From Actinomycetota bacterium (GTDB lineage: Bacteria > Actinomycetota > Actinomycetes > Actinomycetales > Microbacteriaceae): 62,978 nt of DNA. The translations under genes and the position numbers were made by a program. The DNA lies in the NCBI GenBank assembly GCA_020161315.1, contig JAIUOH010000016.1, forward strand, positions 1-62,978, given 5' to 3'. Positions 8,168-16,263 of this stretch are shown here, piece after piece (within the stretch, counting starts at the first letter, position 1; each line of letters starts with the position of its first letter). The notes below the pieces were generated by a model that was given only the letters and a program-made list of their open reading frames with translations, was not told the origin of the DNA and made no database searches.

Positions 8168-9715
8168 ATGAGCACCCAGAACGAGCACCTCGGCATCGAT
8201 ACGCCCGGCAAGATCATCGCCGTGCACCTGAACTACCCATCGCGCATCGCGCAGCGCGGGCGCACGCCCGAGTTTCCGAGCTACTTCTTCAAGCCCGCCT
8301 CGTCACTCGCTTCGACCGGTGGCACCGTCGAACGCCCCGCAGGCACAGAACTGCTCGCTTTCGAGGGCGAGGTCGCGCTCGTCATTGGCACCCCGGCTCG
8401 CTGGGTCTCACCAGAAGACGGCTGGAGCCACGTCGCCAAGGTCACCGCGGCCAACGACCTCGGCCTCTACGACCTGCGCGCGGCAGACAAGGGTTCGAAC
8501 GTGCGCAACAAGGGTGGCGACGGCTACACCCCCATTGGGCCGGTCGCGATCTCGACTGAGGGCATCGGCCAAGATCAGTGGCGCGTGCGCACCTGGGTCA
8601 ACGGCGTACTCGTGCAAGACGACACAAGCGACACCTTAAAATTCTCGTTTGGGCAGCTCGTGGCAGACCTTTCACAGCATATGACGCTCGAGACGGGCGA
8701 CGTGATTCTCACGGGCACTCCCGCTGGCTCTTCGGTGCTCGTGCCCGGCGATGTCGTCGAGATCGAGGTCGACGCACCGAACGCAGCGGGCTCCCCCAGC
8801 ACCGGACGCCTCCTCACCACCGTCACCGAAGGCACTCACGAGTTCGGCGACTTCGGCAACAAGCCAAAGATCGACGACCTGCAGCGCATCGAAGCCTGGG
8901 GCGATGAGGCCGCACACGCGGCAGCCGTTGCCGCAGGCAAGGCGAGCCCGCTTGAGAGCGCCGGCGAGGATCCCGGCGCCCTAACAAGCTCGGCGACCGG
9001 AGCAACTGGCCCCCTCACACCCGAGATTCGCGAGCTGCTTGGCGGCGTTGCGGTAGCCACCGTCTCGGCGGCCCTGCGCAAGCGCGGCTACGTCGACATC
9101 TTCATCGATGGCGTGCACCCGAACCACGAGGGCGATACGATTCTCGGCACCGCAAAAACCCTGCGCTTCATCCCATTTCGCCCCGACCTCTTCAAGGAGC
9201 ACGGTGGCGGCTTCAACGCACAGAAGCGTGCGTTCGACACCGTAAACGAGGGCGAGGTGCTCGTGGTTGAAGCCCGCGGCATTCCATCGACCGGCACCGT
9301 GGGCGACGTGCTCGCCCTGCGCGCCCAGGTGCGCGGCGCAGCCGGCATCGTGACCGACGGCGGCGTGCGCGACTTCGCCGCTGTACAGCAGTTCGACATT
9401 CCTGTCTTCTCACAGGGCGCGCACCCGAGCGTGCTCGGCCGCCGCCACGTGCCGTGGGAGGTCGACGTCACGATCGCCTGCGGTGGCGCAGCGGTGCAGC
9501 CCGGCGACATCATCATGGGCGACCGCGACGGCGTCATTGTGATCCCTCCGTTCTTGCTCGAAGAGGTGGCCCGTGAGGCGGCCGCGCAAGAGGAAGCAGA
9601 CGCTTGGGTCGCAGAGCAGGTCGCAAACGGCGCAGCCGTCGATGGGCTCTTCCCGATGAATGCCGAGTGGCGCGCGAAGTATGACGCCGAACGCCAAGCG
9701 AACGAGGCTAAGTAG
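8168..9715 (+). CDS. FAH-RraA fusion, HpaG-like isomerase/decarboxylase
   Basis: A 515-residue two-domain protein. Residues about 15-245 are a fumarylacetoacetate hydrolase fold: FEGEVALVIG with paired acidic metal ligands, ANDLGLYDLRAADKG, DGYTPIGP and LETGDVILTGTPAG. This matches HpaG-type 2-hydroxyhepta-2,4-diene-1,7-dioate isomerase / OPET decarboxylase. After a Gly/Ala/Ser linker, residues about 285-480 are an RraA-like domain with the motif DGGVRDFAAVQQF of class II HMG/CHA aldolases, which also have oxaloacetate decarboxylase activity. Classical HpaG has two FAH halves; here the second is RraA-like. ATG 8168 is preferred over an upstream extension from 8021 that runs through repeat and operator sequence. 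Confidence 0.85.
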   Translation: MSTQNEHLGIDTPGKIIAVHLNYPSRIAQRGRTPEFPSYFFKPASSLASTGGTVERPAGTELLAFEGEVALVIGTPARWVSPEDGWSHVAKVTAANDLGLYDLRAADKGSNVRNKGGDGYTPIGPVAISTEGIGQDQWRVRTWVNGVLVQDDTSDTLKFSFGQLVADLSQHMTLETGDVILTGTPAGSSVLVPGDVVEIEVDAPNAAGSPSTGRLLTTVTEGTHEFGDFGNKPKIDDLQRIEAWGDEAAHAAAVAAGKASPLESAGEDPGALTSSATGATGPLTPEIRELLGGVAVATVSAALRKRGYVDIFIDGVHPNHEGDTILGTAKTLRFIPFRPDLFKEHGGGFNAQKRAFDTVNEGEVLVVEARGIPSTGTVGDVLALRAQVRGAAGIVTDGGVRDFAAVQQFDIPVFSQGAHPSVLGRRHVPWEVDVTIACGGAAVQPGDIIMGDRDGVIVIPPFLLEEVAREAAAQEEADAWVAEQVANGAAVDGLFPMNAEWRAKYDAERQANEAK

Positions 9716-9720
9716 CGACC

Positions 9721-10437
9721 ATGTCAGCTGAGTCAAAGAGCGAGCGGGCCTACCGCCTGATTCGAAGCAGGATCGACAGCGGTCAGTACGTGCCCGGCTA
9801 CCGCCTGGTGCTCGCGCCAATCGCGGCAGAGCTCGAGATGTCGGTCGTGCCAGTGCGCGAGGCGATCCGACGCCTTGAAGCCGAGCAGCTCGTGACCTTC
9901 GAACGCAACGTCGGCGCGCAGGTCTCGCTCGTCAAAGAAACCGAGTACCTGCACACAATGCAGACCCTCGCGCTCGTGGAGGGCGCCGCGACCGCTCTGG
10001 CAGCCCCGCACATCAGCGCAGACCAGATTCGCCGAGCCCGCGAGATCAACGCAACCATGCACGAAAGCCTCAACGCTTTCGACCCGAGCCGTTTCACCGA
10101 GCTCAACCTTGAGTTTCACAGCGTGCTCTTCGAGAGTTGCCCCAACCCGCACATTCTCGACCTCGTGCACCGCGGCTGGAACCGCATGAAGGTGCTGCGA
10201 AACTCTTCGTTCAGTTTTGTGCCCGGCAGGGCCCAGCAGTCGGTCGAAGAGCACGAGTTGATTCTCAGCATGATCGAGGATCGCGCCCAGCCCGCAGAGA
10301 TCGAGGCCGTGGCGCGCGCGCACCGCACGGCAACCCTCGACGCGGTGCTCGCGCACGCAGATGAGCAGCGCTACGGTGACGAGCGCCGCGGAGACGAGCG
10401 CCAACTTGCCCGCGCAGCCAAAACCACAACCCCCTGA
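9721..10437 (+). CDS. GntR-family (FCD/FadR-type) transcriptional regulator
   Basis: A 238-residue regulator. The winged helix is at about 5-70 (SERAYRLIRSRIDSGQYVPGYRL, then SVVPVREAIRRLEAEQLVTFERN). The FCD effector domain follows, with metal-binding-type residues in ELNLEFHSVLFESC and SVEEHELILSMIEDR. Its start lies five bases after the hpaG-like stop. It is the most likely binder of the ATCrTATAyGAT palindromes at 831 and 8119, and its effector is probably a pathway intermediate. Both statements are inference from location and family. Confidence 0.9.
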   Translation: MSAESKSERAYRLIRSRIDSGQYVPGYRLVLAPIAAELEMSVVPVREAIRRLEAEQLVTFERNVGAQVSLVKETEYLHTMQTLALVEGAATALAAPHISADQIRRAREINATMHESLNAFDPSRFTELNLEFHSVLFESCPNPHILDLVHRGWNRMKVLRNSSFSFVPGRAQQSVEEHELILSMIEDRAQPAEIEAVARAHRTATLDAVLAHADEQRYGDERRGDERQLARAAKTTTP

Positions 10438-10482
10438 ATCAAGACCTCACACACCCACCATTCACAACGACTGGAGAAACCC

Positions 10483-11982
10483 ATGACCTACCAGAAGCCA
10501 GAAGGCCTACCCGAGAAGATTCAGCTCTTCATCGACGGCGAGTTTGTCGACGCCGAGGGTGGCGCGACGTTTGACGTTATCGAGCCCGTCTCGAACGAGG
10601 TCTACATCAAGGCCGCCTCGGCAAGCGCCGCAGACGTTGACCGCGCCGTTGCGGCAGCAAAGCGCGCTTTCGATGAGGGCCCGTGGCCCAAGATGCTGCC
10701 CCGCGATCGCTCGCGCATTCTGCATAAGGTTGCCGACATCGTCGAGTCGCGTGACGATCAGCTCGCGCTGCTCGAGAGCTGGGATTCGGGTCTGCCCATC
10801 ACCCAGGCGAAGGGCCAGGCGCGTCGCGCGGCCGAGAACTTCCGCTTCTTCGCCGACCTCATCGTTGCCGAGCACGACAACGTCACCAAGGTGCCGGGCC
10901 GCCAGATCAACTACGTGAACCGCAAGCCCAAGGGCGTGGCCGGCCTCATCACCCCGTGGAACGTTCCCTTCATGCAGGAGTCGTGGAAGCTCGCCCCCGC
11001 GCTTGCAACCGGCAACACCGTGGTGCTGAAGCCCGCCAGCTACACCCCCCTCTCGGCAGCCCTGTGGCCCGAGATCTTCCGCGAGGCTGGCGTGCCCGAC
11101 GGTGTCTTCAACCTGATCCTCGGTTCGGGCGGCGTTGCTGGTGACGCGCTGGTGAAGCACCCTGATGTGCCGCTCATCTCGTTCACGGGTGACAGCTCGA
11201 CCGGTGCGATGATCTCGACGAACGCCGCACCCTACTTGAAGGGCCTCTCGCTCGAGCTTGGCGGCAAGAGCCCCTCGGTGGTCTTCGCAGATGCCGACCT
11301 CGAAGAAGCGCTCGACGCGACCGTGTTCAGCGTCTTCAGCCTGAACGGCGAGCGTTGCACCGCGGGCAGCCGCGTGCTCGTTGAGCGCTCGATCTACGAC
11401 GACTTCGTTGCCCGCTATGCTGAGCGCGCGAAGAACATCGTGATCGGCCTGCCCGACGACCCGAAGACCGAGGTCGGCGCACTCGTGCACCCGAGCCACT
11501 TCGAAAAGGTCATGAGCTACGTCGAGATCGGCAAGACCGAGGGTCGCCTCGTCGCCGGCGGCGGCCGCCCCGAGGGCTTCCCCGAGGGCAACTACGTCGC
11601 ACCGACCGTGTTCGCCGACGTGGCATCAGATGCTCGCATCTTCCAAGAAGAGATCTTCGGCCCGGTTGTCGCAATCACCCCGTTCGACACCGACGAAGAG
11701 GCGCTGAAGCTCGCAAACGATACGAAGTACGGCCTCGCCGCCTACGTGTGGACTTCGAACCTGAAGCGCGCCCACAACTTCGCGCACGGCATCGAGTCGG
11801 GCATGGTGTGGCTGAACTCGAACAACGTTCGCGATTTGCGCACCCCGTTCGGCGGCGTGAAGGCGTCGGGCCTCGGCCGTGAGGGCGGCTACCGCTCGGT
11901 CGACTTCTACACGACCGCACAGTCAATCCAGATCACGCTCAACGAGGCCCACTCGCCACGCTTCGGCGCGACCGGCAAGTAA
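10483..11982 (+). CDS. hpaE: 5-carboxymethyl-2-hydroxymuconate semialdehyde dehydrogenase (HpaE)
   Basis: NAD(P)-dependent aldehyde dehydrogenase of 499 residues. It oxidises the ring-cleavage product of 3,4-dihydroxyphenylacetate. Catalytic residues visible are Asn160 (LITPWNVPF), Glu258 (LSLELGGKSP) and nucleophile Cys292 (NGERCTAGSR); the NAD-site FTGDSSTG is near 234-241. GGAG precedes ATG 10483. It sits between the GntR regulator and hpaD, which supports HpaE over a general ALDH. It could also oxidise 4-hydroxyphenylacetaldehyde from the amine oxidase. Confidence 0.88.
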   Translation: MTYQKPEGLPEKIQLFIDGEFVDAEGGATFDVIEPVSNEVYIKAASASAADVDRAVAAAKRAFDEGPWPKMLPRDRSRILHKVADIVESRDDQLALLESWDSGLPITQAKGQARRAAENFRFFADLIVAEHDNVTKVPGRQINYVNRKPKGVAGLITPWNVPFMQESWKLAPALATGNTVVLKPASYTPLSAALWPEIFREAGVPDGVFNLILGSGGVAGDALVKHPDVPLISFTGDSSTGAMISTNAAPYLKGLSLELGGKSPSVVFADADLEEALDATVFSVFSLNGERCTAGSRVLVERSIYDDFVARYAERAKNIVIGLPDDPKTEVGALVHPSHFEKVMSYVEIGKTEGRLVAGGGRPEGFPEGNYVAPTVFADVASDARIFQEEIFGPVVAITPFDTDEEALKLANDTKYGLAAYVWTSNLKRAHNFAHGIESGMVWLNSNNVRDLRTPFGGVKASGLGREGGYRSVDFYTTAQSIQITLNEAHSPRFGATGK

Positions 11983-12012
11983 GGCCAGCCCTTGAGCCTG
12001 CCGAGCTTCGCC

Positions 12013-12031
12013 CCCTGAGCCTGTCGAAGGG
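12013..12031. repeat. Dispersed extragenic palindrome, copy 2
   Basis: CCCTGAGCCTGTCGAAGGG in the gap between hpaE and hpaD, one base different from the copy at 2541. Confidence 0.7.
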
Positions 12032-12085
12032 TGCGAAGCCCGGCCTGCTGCACACAGACCAACACCACTGCAAGGAAGCAATACC

Positions 12086-13228
12086 ATGGCAAAACTCAAC
12101 GAAGAAGATAAGCAGTCCGCTGGCTTCTGGGTCACCAAAGAAGCCCCGATTCAGTCTGACAACCCGATTCAGACGGCGACCTCGCCCGCGCCAGACATTC
12201 TGCGCTGCGCCTACATGGAGCTGATCGTCACCGACCTCGCGGCGAGCCGCCAGTTCTACGTCGACGTGCTGGGCCTCTACGTGACCACCGAAGACGACGA
12301 GGCGATCTATCTGCGCTCGACCGAGGAGTTCATTCATCACAACCTCGTGCTGCGCAAGGGCCCGATCGCCGCGGTCGCCGCGTTCTCGTACCGCGTGCGC
12401 ACCCCCGAAGACCTCGACCTGGCGGTTGCGTTCTACGAGGAGCTCGGCTGTGAGGTACGTCGCAACCCGAACGGCTTCGTGAAGGGCATCGGTGACTCGG
12501 TGCGCGTCATTGACCCGCTCGGCTTTCCGTACGAGTTCTTCTACCAGACCGAGCACACCGAGCGCATGTCGTGGCGCTACGACCTGCACATTCCCGGCGA
12601 GCTCGTGCGCCTCGACCACTTCAACCAGATCACGCCCGATGTGCCGCGCGCGGTTGGCTTCATGCAGAACCTCGGCTTCCGCGTCACCGAAGACATTCAA
12701 GACAACGAGGGCACCGTCTACGCCGCGTGGATGCGCCGCAAGCCGACCGTGCACGACACCGCGATGACGGGCGGCGACGGCCCCCGCATGCACCACGTCT
12801 GCTTCGCAACGCACGAGAAGCACAACATTCTCGCGATCTGCGACAAGCTCGGCTCGCTGCGCAAGTCCGACACGATCGAGCGCGGCCCCGGTCGCCACGG
12901 CGTCTCGAACGCGTTCTACCTCTACCTGCGCGACCCCGACGGTCACCGTGTCGAGATCTACACCCAGGACTACTACACGGGTGACCCCGACAACCCGGTC
13001 GTCACCTGGGACGTGCACGACAACCAGCGCCGCGACTGGTGGGGCAACCCAGTCGTGCCCTCGTGGTACACCGACGGCTCGATCGTGCTCGACCTCGACG
13101 GCAACCCGCAGCCGGTCGTCGCGCGCACTGATGACAGCGAGATGGCCGTGACCATCGGCGCCGACGGCTTCTCGTACACCCGCGATGGCGACGAGGTGAA
13201 GGGCTTCAAGCTCGGCGAAACGCTGTAG
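12086..13228 (+). CDS. hpaD: 3,4-dihydroxyphenylacetate (homoprotocatechuate) 2,3-dioxygenase (HpaD)
   Basis: Type I extradiol dioxygenase of the vicinal-oxygen-chelate fold, 380 residues, opening the ring of homoprotocatechuate. Two VOC modules are visible (MELIVTDLAASRQFYVDVLGL at 44-64; the second from about 173). Aligned by eye to the Brevibacterium fuscum enzyme with an offset of +23, the metal ligands are His178 (RLDHFNQ), His237 (RMHHVCF) and Glu290 (HRVEIYT). His223, His271 and Tyr280 match the second-sphere residues. All are present, so it should be active. The numbering of the reference is from memory. Confidence 0.93.
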   Translation: MAKLNEEDKQSAGFWVTKEAPIQSDNPIQTATSPAPDILRCAYMELIVTDLAASRQFYVDVLGLYVTTEDDEAIYLRSTEEFIHHNLVLRKGPIAAVAAFSYRVRTPEDLDLAVAFYEELGCEVRRNPNGFVKGIGDSVRVIDPLGFPYEFFYQTEHTERMSWRYDLHIPGELVRLDHFNQITPDVPRAVGFMQNLGFRVTEDIQDNEGTVYAAWMRRKPTVHDTAMTGGDGPRMHHVCFATHEKHNILAICDKLGSLRKSDTIERGPGRHGVSNAFYLYLRDPDGHRVEIYTQDYYTGDPDNPVVTWDVHDNQRRDWWGNPVVPSWYTDGSIVLDLDGNPQPVVARTDDSEMAVTIGADGFSYTRDGDEVKGFKLGETL

Positions 13229-13251
13229 TTCGAAGTTTTTCGAAAAGGATC

Positions 13252-13279
13252 AGGGTCGGGGCGCATGCGCCCCGACCCT
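13252..13279. terminator. Bidirectional terminator after hpaD
   Basis: A perfect 28-base palindrome with half-site AGGGTCGGGGCGCA, lying between the convergent hpaD (ends 13228) and the minus-strand membrane gene (ends 13298). TTT-rich bases follow on the plus side, and A-rich bases precede it, serving the minus strand. A strong hairpin. Confidence 0.8.
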
Positions 13280-13297
13280 TGGTCTTTGTCCGTGACG

Positions 13298-13846
13298 CTA
13301 CGCGAAGAGGCTCGGCACGAACATGGCGAGCAGCATTGCGGCCATCGCGCCGGTCTCAATCGCGAGCACCCGGCGCCCGCGGCGAAGCGCCATGAAGCAG
13401 AGCGCGAGTTGCACGGCGACGAGCACCGCAATCGCAACGGCAGGGATCGCCGCCACCCCACCACTGTGCGCCGCATGGGTGGGCAGATCCTCGCTCAAAA
13501 TTACCGCCGAACCTGGCCCACCGTGCGCATGCGTCATCACGAGCCACGCCATTGCGACGTAGCTGACCGCCGAGGCGAGCATGACCGCATTCCGCAGTCT
13601 CGCGCCGACACTCGAACGGGGCTCGCCGACCGGCCGCAGGCGCACGCCGAGCACGACGCCCGCGGAGGCCAGCAGCAGTGCCCAGATAAGGGCAGGCACG
13701 AAATGCGAGACGGTGAGGTCGAACATCGCAGTGAGCATTACCGCCGCGGCCGCGATGCCAACCCGGTTGCGCGCTGCGACCGCGCCGCCAAGGCATGCCG
13801 CACCAGAGACGAGCATGACGATTCCCGGCAGTGCGGCGACAATCAT
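13298..13846 (-). CDS. Hypothetical integral membrane protein, six TM segments
   Basis: A 182-residue protein from ATG 13846, almost entirely hydrophobic. Segments include MIVAALPGIVMLVSGAACLG, AAAAVMLTAMFDL, VPALIWALLLASAGVVLG, AVMLASAVSYVAMAWLV, AIPAVAIAVLVAVQLALCF and AIETGAMAAMLLAMFV. Three histidines lie in the loop after TM4 (THAHGG...THAAH). Its ATG overlaps the TGA of the upstream TetR gene (ATGA), so it is translationally coupled and may be that regulator's target or partner. I do not recognise the family. Confidence 0.65.
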   Translation of the reverse strand: MIVAALPGIVMLVSGAACLGGAVAARNRVGIAAAAVMLTAMFDLTVSHFVPALIWALLLASAGVVLGVRLRPVGEPRSSVGARLRNAVMLASAVSYVAMAWLVMTHAHGGPGSAVILSEDLPTHAAHSGGVAAIPAVAIAVLVAVQLALCFMALRRGRRVLAIETGAMAAMLLAMFVPSLFA

Positions 13847-14460
13847 CGCGCCGCCAGCCCTGCCCCGGGTTCGAGCCCGAGCGCCAGCTCTGCATAGCTG
13901 CGCACCGATGCACGGCACTCCTCGCGTGGCGTCGGATCGCCCGCCAACGGGTAGAGATCGTAGGCATCTTCGAGCGCGACGAGGTTGCGCGCGATCATGC
14001 CAGGGGGCGAGGCAAGCGTAAACTCCCCCGTGCCCGCACCGATCTCGATGAGTGCGCGGTAGAGCATGATCTGCCGCTCGGTGAGCGCGCGGTGCACGGG
14101 GCGATACTCGGGATACTCACTGAGCAGGGCGACGCTTTCGTAGACCTGGCGCAGTTCGTCACTGATGCGGTCGGGCACGCCGGCCTCAATCATCGCGAAG
14201 ATGCGCGCGGTCGCACTCGCGGGCAGGTCGAGAATCGCCTGCCGCTGCTCCGCAAACTGCTCCATGGCTCCGCGCATCGCGGTCATCTGCAACTCGTCGA
14301 GCGTCGAGAAGTAGTGCAGCACATTGGCCGGGCTCATCTCGGCCTCGGCGGCCACCGCGCGCACGTTGATCGAGCGCCTGGGGTTCGCCCGCGCGACGCG
14401 CCAGAACGCCTGGATGATCTCATCCCGGCGTTCCAGGCGTCTTTGCGCTGCAGCGTTCAC
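13843..14460 (-). CDS. TetR-family transcriptional regulator
   Basis: A 205-residue regulator with an N-terminal HTH, SINVRAVAAEAEMSPANVLHYF at about 30-51. It lies 19 bases downstream of an APC permease on the same strand and overlaps the next membrane gene. It probably controls the permease and perhaps the divergent peptidase through the repeated motif at 16050/16114. That is inference. Confidence 0.88.
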   Translation of the reverse strand: MNAAAQRRLERRDEIIQAFWRVARANPRRSINVRAVAAEAEMSPANVLHYFSTLDELQMTAMRGAMEQFAEQRQAILDLPASATARIFAMIEAGVPDRISDELRQVYESVALLSEYPEYRPVHRALTERQIMLYRALIEIGAGTGEFTLASPPGMIARNLVALEDAYDLYPLAGDPTPREECRASVRSYAELALGLEPGAGLAAR

Positions 14461-14479
14461 GGCACCAGCCTATTGGGTG

Positions 14480-16009
14480 TCACGACCTTTCTGAGACCAA
14501 CGCGTCTGTGCCGCTGTCGGCATCGGAGTCAGCCAGCCCCTGCACCGTCACCGACTCGGTCAGCCCCGCGTAGTAGGCGGGCTTGCGGCGCTTCAGCACG
14601 AGGCCAACGACAATGCCACCAATGAAGAGGATTGGCGTCGGCAGCAGCAGCACCTGGTTGATGGGGCCGGTCAGGCCCGTCACCACCTCGAAGTTCGTGA
14701 CGATGAGCACGTACCCGATGATGAGCCCAACGGCACCAATTGCGGGCGCGATCGTGACTCGCCACACGCTGTGCCCGCGCCGATCCTTGATGAAGTACCA
14801 GAACACTGCAACGGCGGCGCAGGTCTGCGCGAACACGAGGCCCTGCACACCGGTCGCGTACGTCCACAGCGCGAGCCCCAAGAACGGGTCGGCGTTCACC
14901 GCGATTGCCACGATCACCGCGACGAGCGAGATCACCGAGAGCGTGAGGCTCGACGCCGCCGGCGCGCCGGTGCGTGCGCTGGTTCGGCCAAGCGCACGCG
15001 GCAGCAGCCCCTCGCGGCCGAGCGAGAAGAAGTAACGAGTGCAGGCGTTGTGAAACGACAGCACGCAGGCAAAGAAGCTCGTCACGATCAGAATCTTCAT
15101 GACGAACGCAGCCCAAGCACCCGCGAGATCGCCCGTGCCCGCAATCACCATGGTCTCGAACGCATTACTGCGGGCGAGTTCTACGACCCCGTCAGCACCG
15201 AACGCGACGGTCAGAATCCAGAAGGTGAAAGCGTAGAACAGTGCCAGAAACGCGACGGCGATGATCGTCGCGCGCGGCACGGTGCGCTCTGGGCGCTTCG
15301 CCTCTTCGGCGTAAATTGCGGTGCTCTCGAAGCCGAGGTAGGCGCCGAAGCCCATCACGAAGAGCGCGCCAGCACCCGTGGCAAAGAAGACGTTTTGCGG
15401 GTCAAACGAGGCGAGGCTCCAGGGCTCCGGGCCGCCATCGGCAATAGCCGCGAACGCGAGCACGAGCAGAATGCCGATCTCGAGGGTGAGCAGCACCGCG
15501 AGCACCTTCGCGCCCACATCGATCTTGTTGTAGCCGAGAATGGCGACGATCGCGACCGCCGCGATCGAATAGACGCCCCACGGCAAGTCGAGCCCGAAGA
15601 GCTCCAGAAAGGTGAACTGCGCGAAGAATCCGATGAAGCCGTAGAAGCAGATCACGAGCGCGAGGTAGGCGAACACCGTGACCGACGAGACCGCGAGGCC
15701 GACCGGCTTGCCGAGCCCCTTCGACACGTACGCGTAGAAGGCGCCCGCGTTACGCACGCTCTTTGACATGGCGGTGAAGCCGAGCGCAAAGCAGATCAGC
15801 ACCGCCCCCGCAAAGAGAATCGCTCCCGGTGCACCTATGCCGCCCATGCGAAACGAGGTCACGGCACCACTCACCACAACCGTCAGTGGCGCTGCTGCCG
15901 AGATCACGAAGAACACGATGTCCCACGTGCCAAGGCGGTTCTTTGCGAGCGTTGATCCTGCCCCGGGGCTGGCGGCCGCTGCCGCAGCCGCTGTTTCTGT
16001 CGCGCTCAT
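14480..16009 (-). CDS. APC-superfamily amino acid permease
   Basis: A 509-residue transporter with about 12 TM segments. It shows LGTWDIVFFVISAAAPLTVVVSG, GFESTAIYAEEAKRPERTVPRAT and FACVLSFHNACTRYFFSLGREGLLPRALGR. I chose ATG 16009 because AAGGAG lies about ten bases upstream; the reading from 16042 has no such site. Divergent from the P1 peptidase gene across 254 bases. A role in importing peptides, amides or amino acids handled by that peptidase is plausible but unproven. Confidence 0.9.
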   Translation of the reverse strand: MSATETAAAAAAASPGAGSTLAKNRLGTWDIVFFVISAAAPLTVVVSGAVTSFRMGGIGAPGAILFAGAVLICFALGFTAMSKSVRNAGAFYAYVSKGLGKPVGLAVSSVTVFAYLALVICFYGFIGFFAQFTFLELFGLDLPWGVYSIAAVAIVAILGYNKIDVGAKVLAVLLTLEIGILLVLAFAAIADGGPEPWSLASFDPQNVFFATGAGALFVMGFGAYLGFESTAIYAEEAKRPERTVPRATIIAVAFLALFYAFTFWILTVAFGADGVVELARSNAFETMVIAGTGDLAGAWAAFVMKILIVTSFFACVLSFHNACTRYFFSLGREGLLPRALGRTSARTGAPAASSLTLSVISLVAVIVAIAVNADPFLGLALWTYATGVQGLVFAQTCAAVAVFWYFIKDRRGHSVWRVTIAPAIGAVGLIIGYVLIVTNFEVVTGLTGPINQVLLLPTPILFIGGIVVGLVLKRRKPAYYAGLTESVTVQGLADSDADSGTDALVSERS

Positions 16010-16049
16010 TCGAAAGACTCCTTCGTCTCGCCAAAGCCTCACATCAATA

Positions 16050-16125
16050 GAACATTGTTTAGAGGCAGAGTATTTGTGTATGCGTGAGATAGTCTAGGCA
16101 TACAAGCAAACATTAAACAACGTTC
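16050..16125. promoter_or_regulatory. Inverted pair of GAACrTTGTTTA motifs, divergent control region
   Basis: GAACATTGTTTA at 16050-16061 and TAAACAACGTTC (its inverse with one change) at 16114-16125 lie between the divergent permease and peptidase genes. Spaced inverted copies suit a TetR-type regulator controlling both directions; two TetR genes (13843 and 17464) are candidates. No canonical -35/-10 pair was confidently placed. Confidence 0.5.
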
Positions 16126-16263
16126 AAAGTAAAAACTTTCTTCCGGTGACAACTCATCGCATGCGGTGTTCACGCTGAAAGTTCAATACGGCGACATGGT
16201 TACTAGAGCAGCACAAAGCGGCATTCGACGCCGCAATTTCAACGAAGAGATGACGAGGATCAC

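Noticed and set aside
10507-11499. Large minus-strand open frame inside hpaE
   Set aside because: A shadow of the aldehyde dehydrogenase gene, which has intact catalytic motifs.
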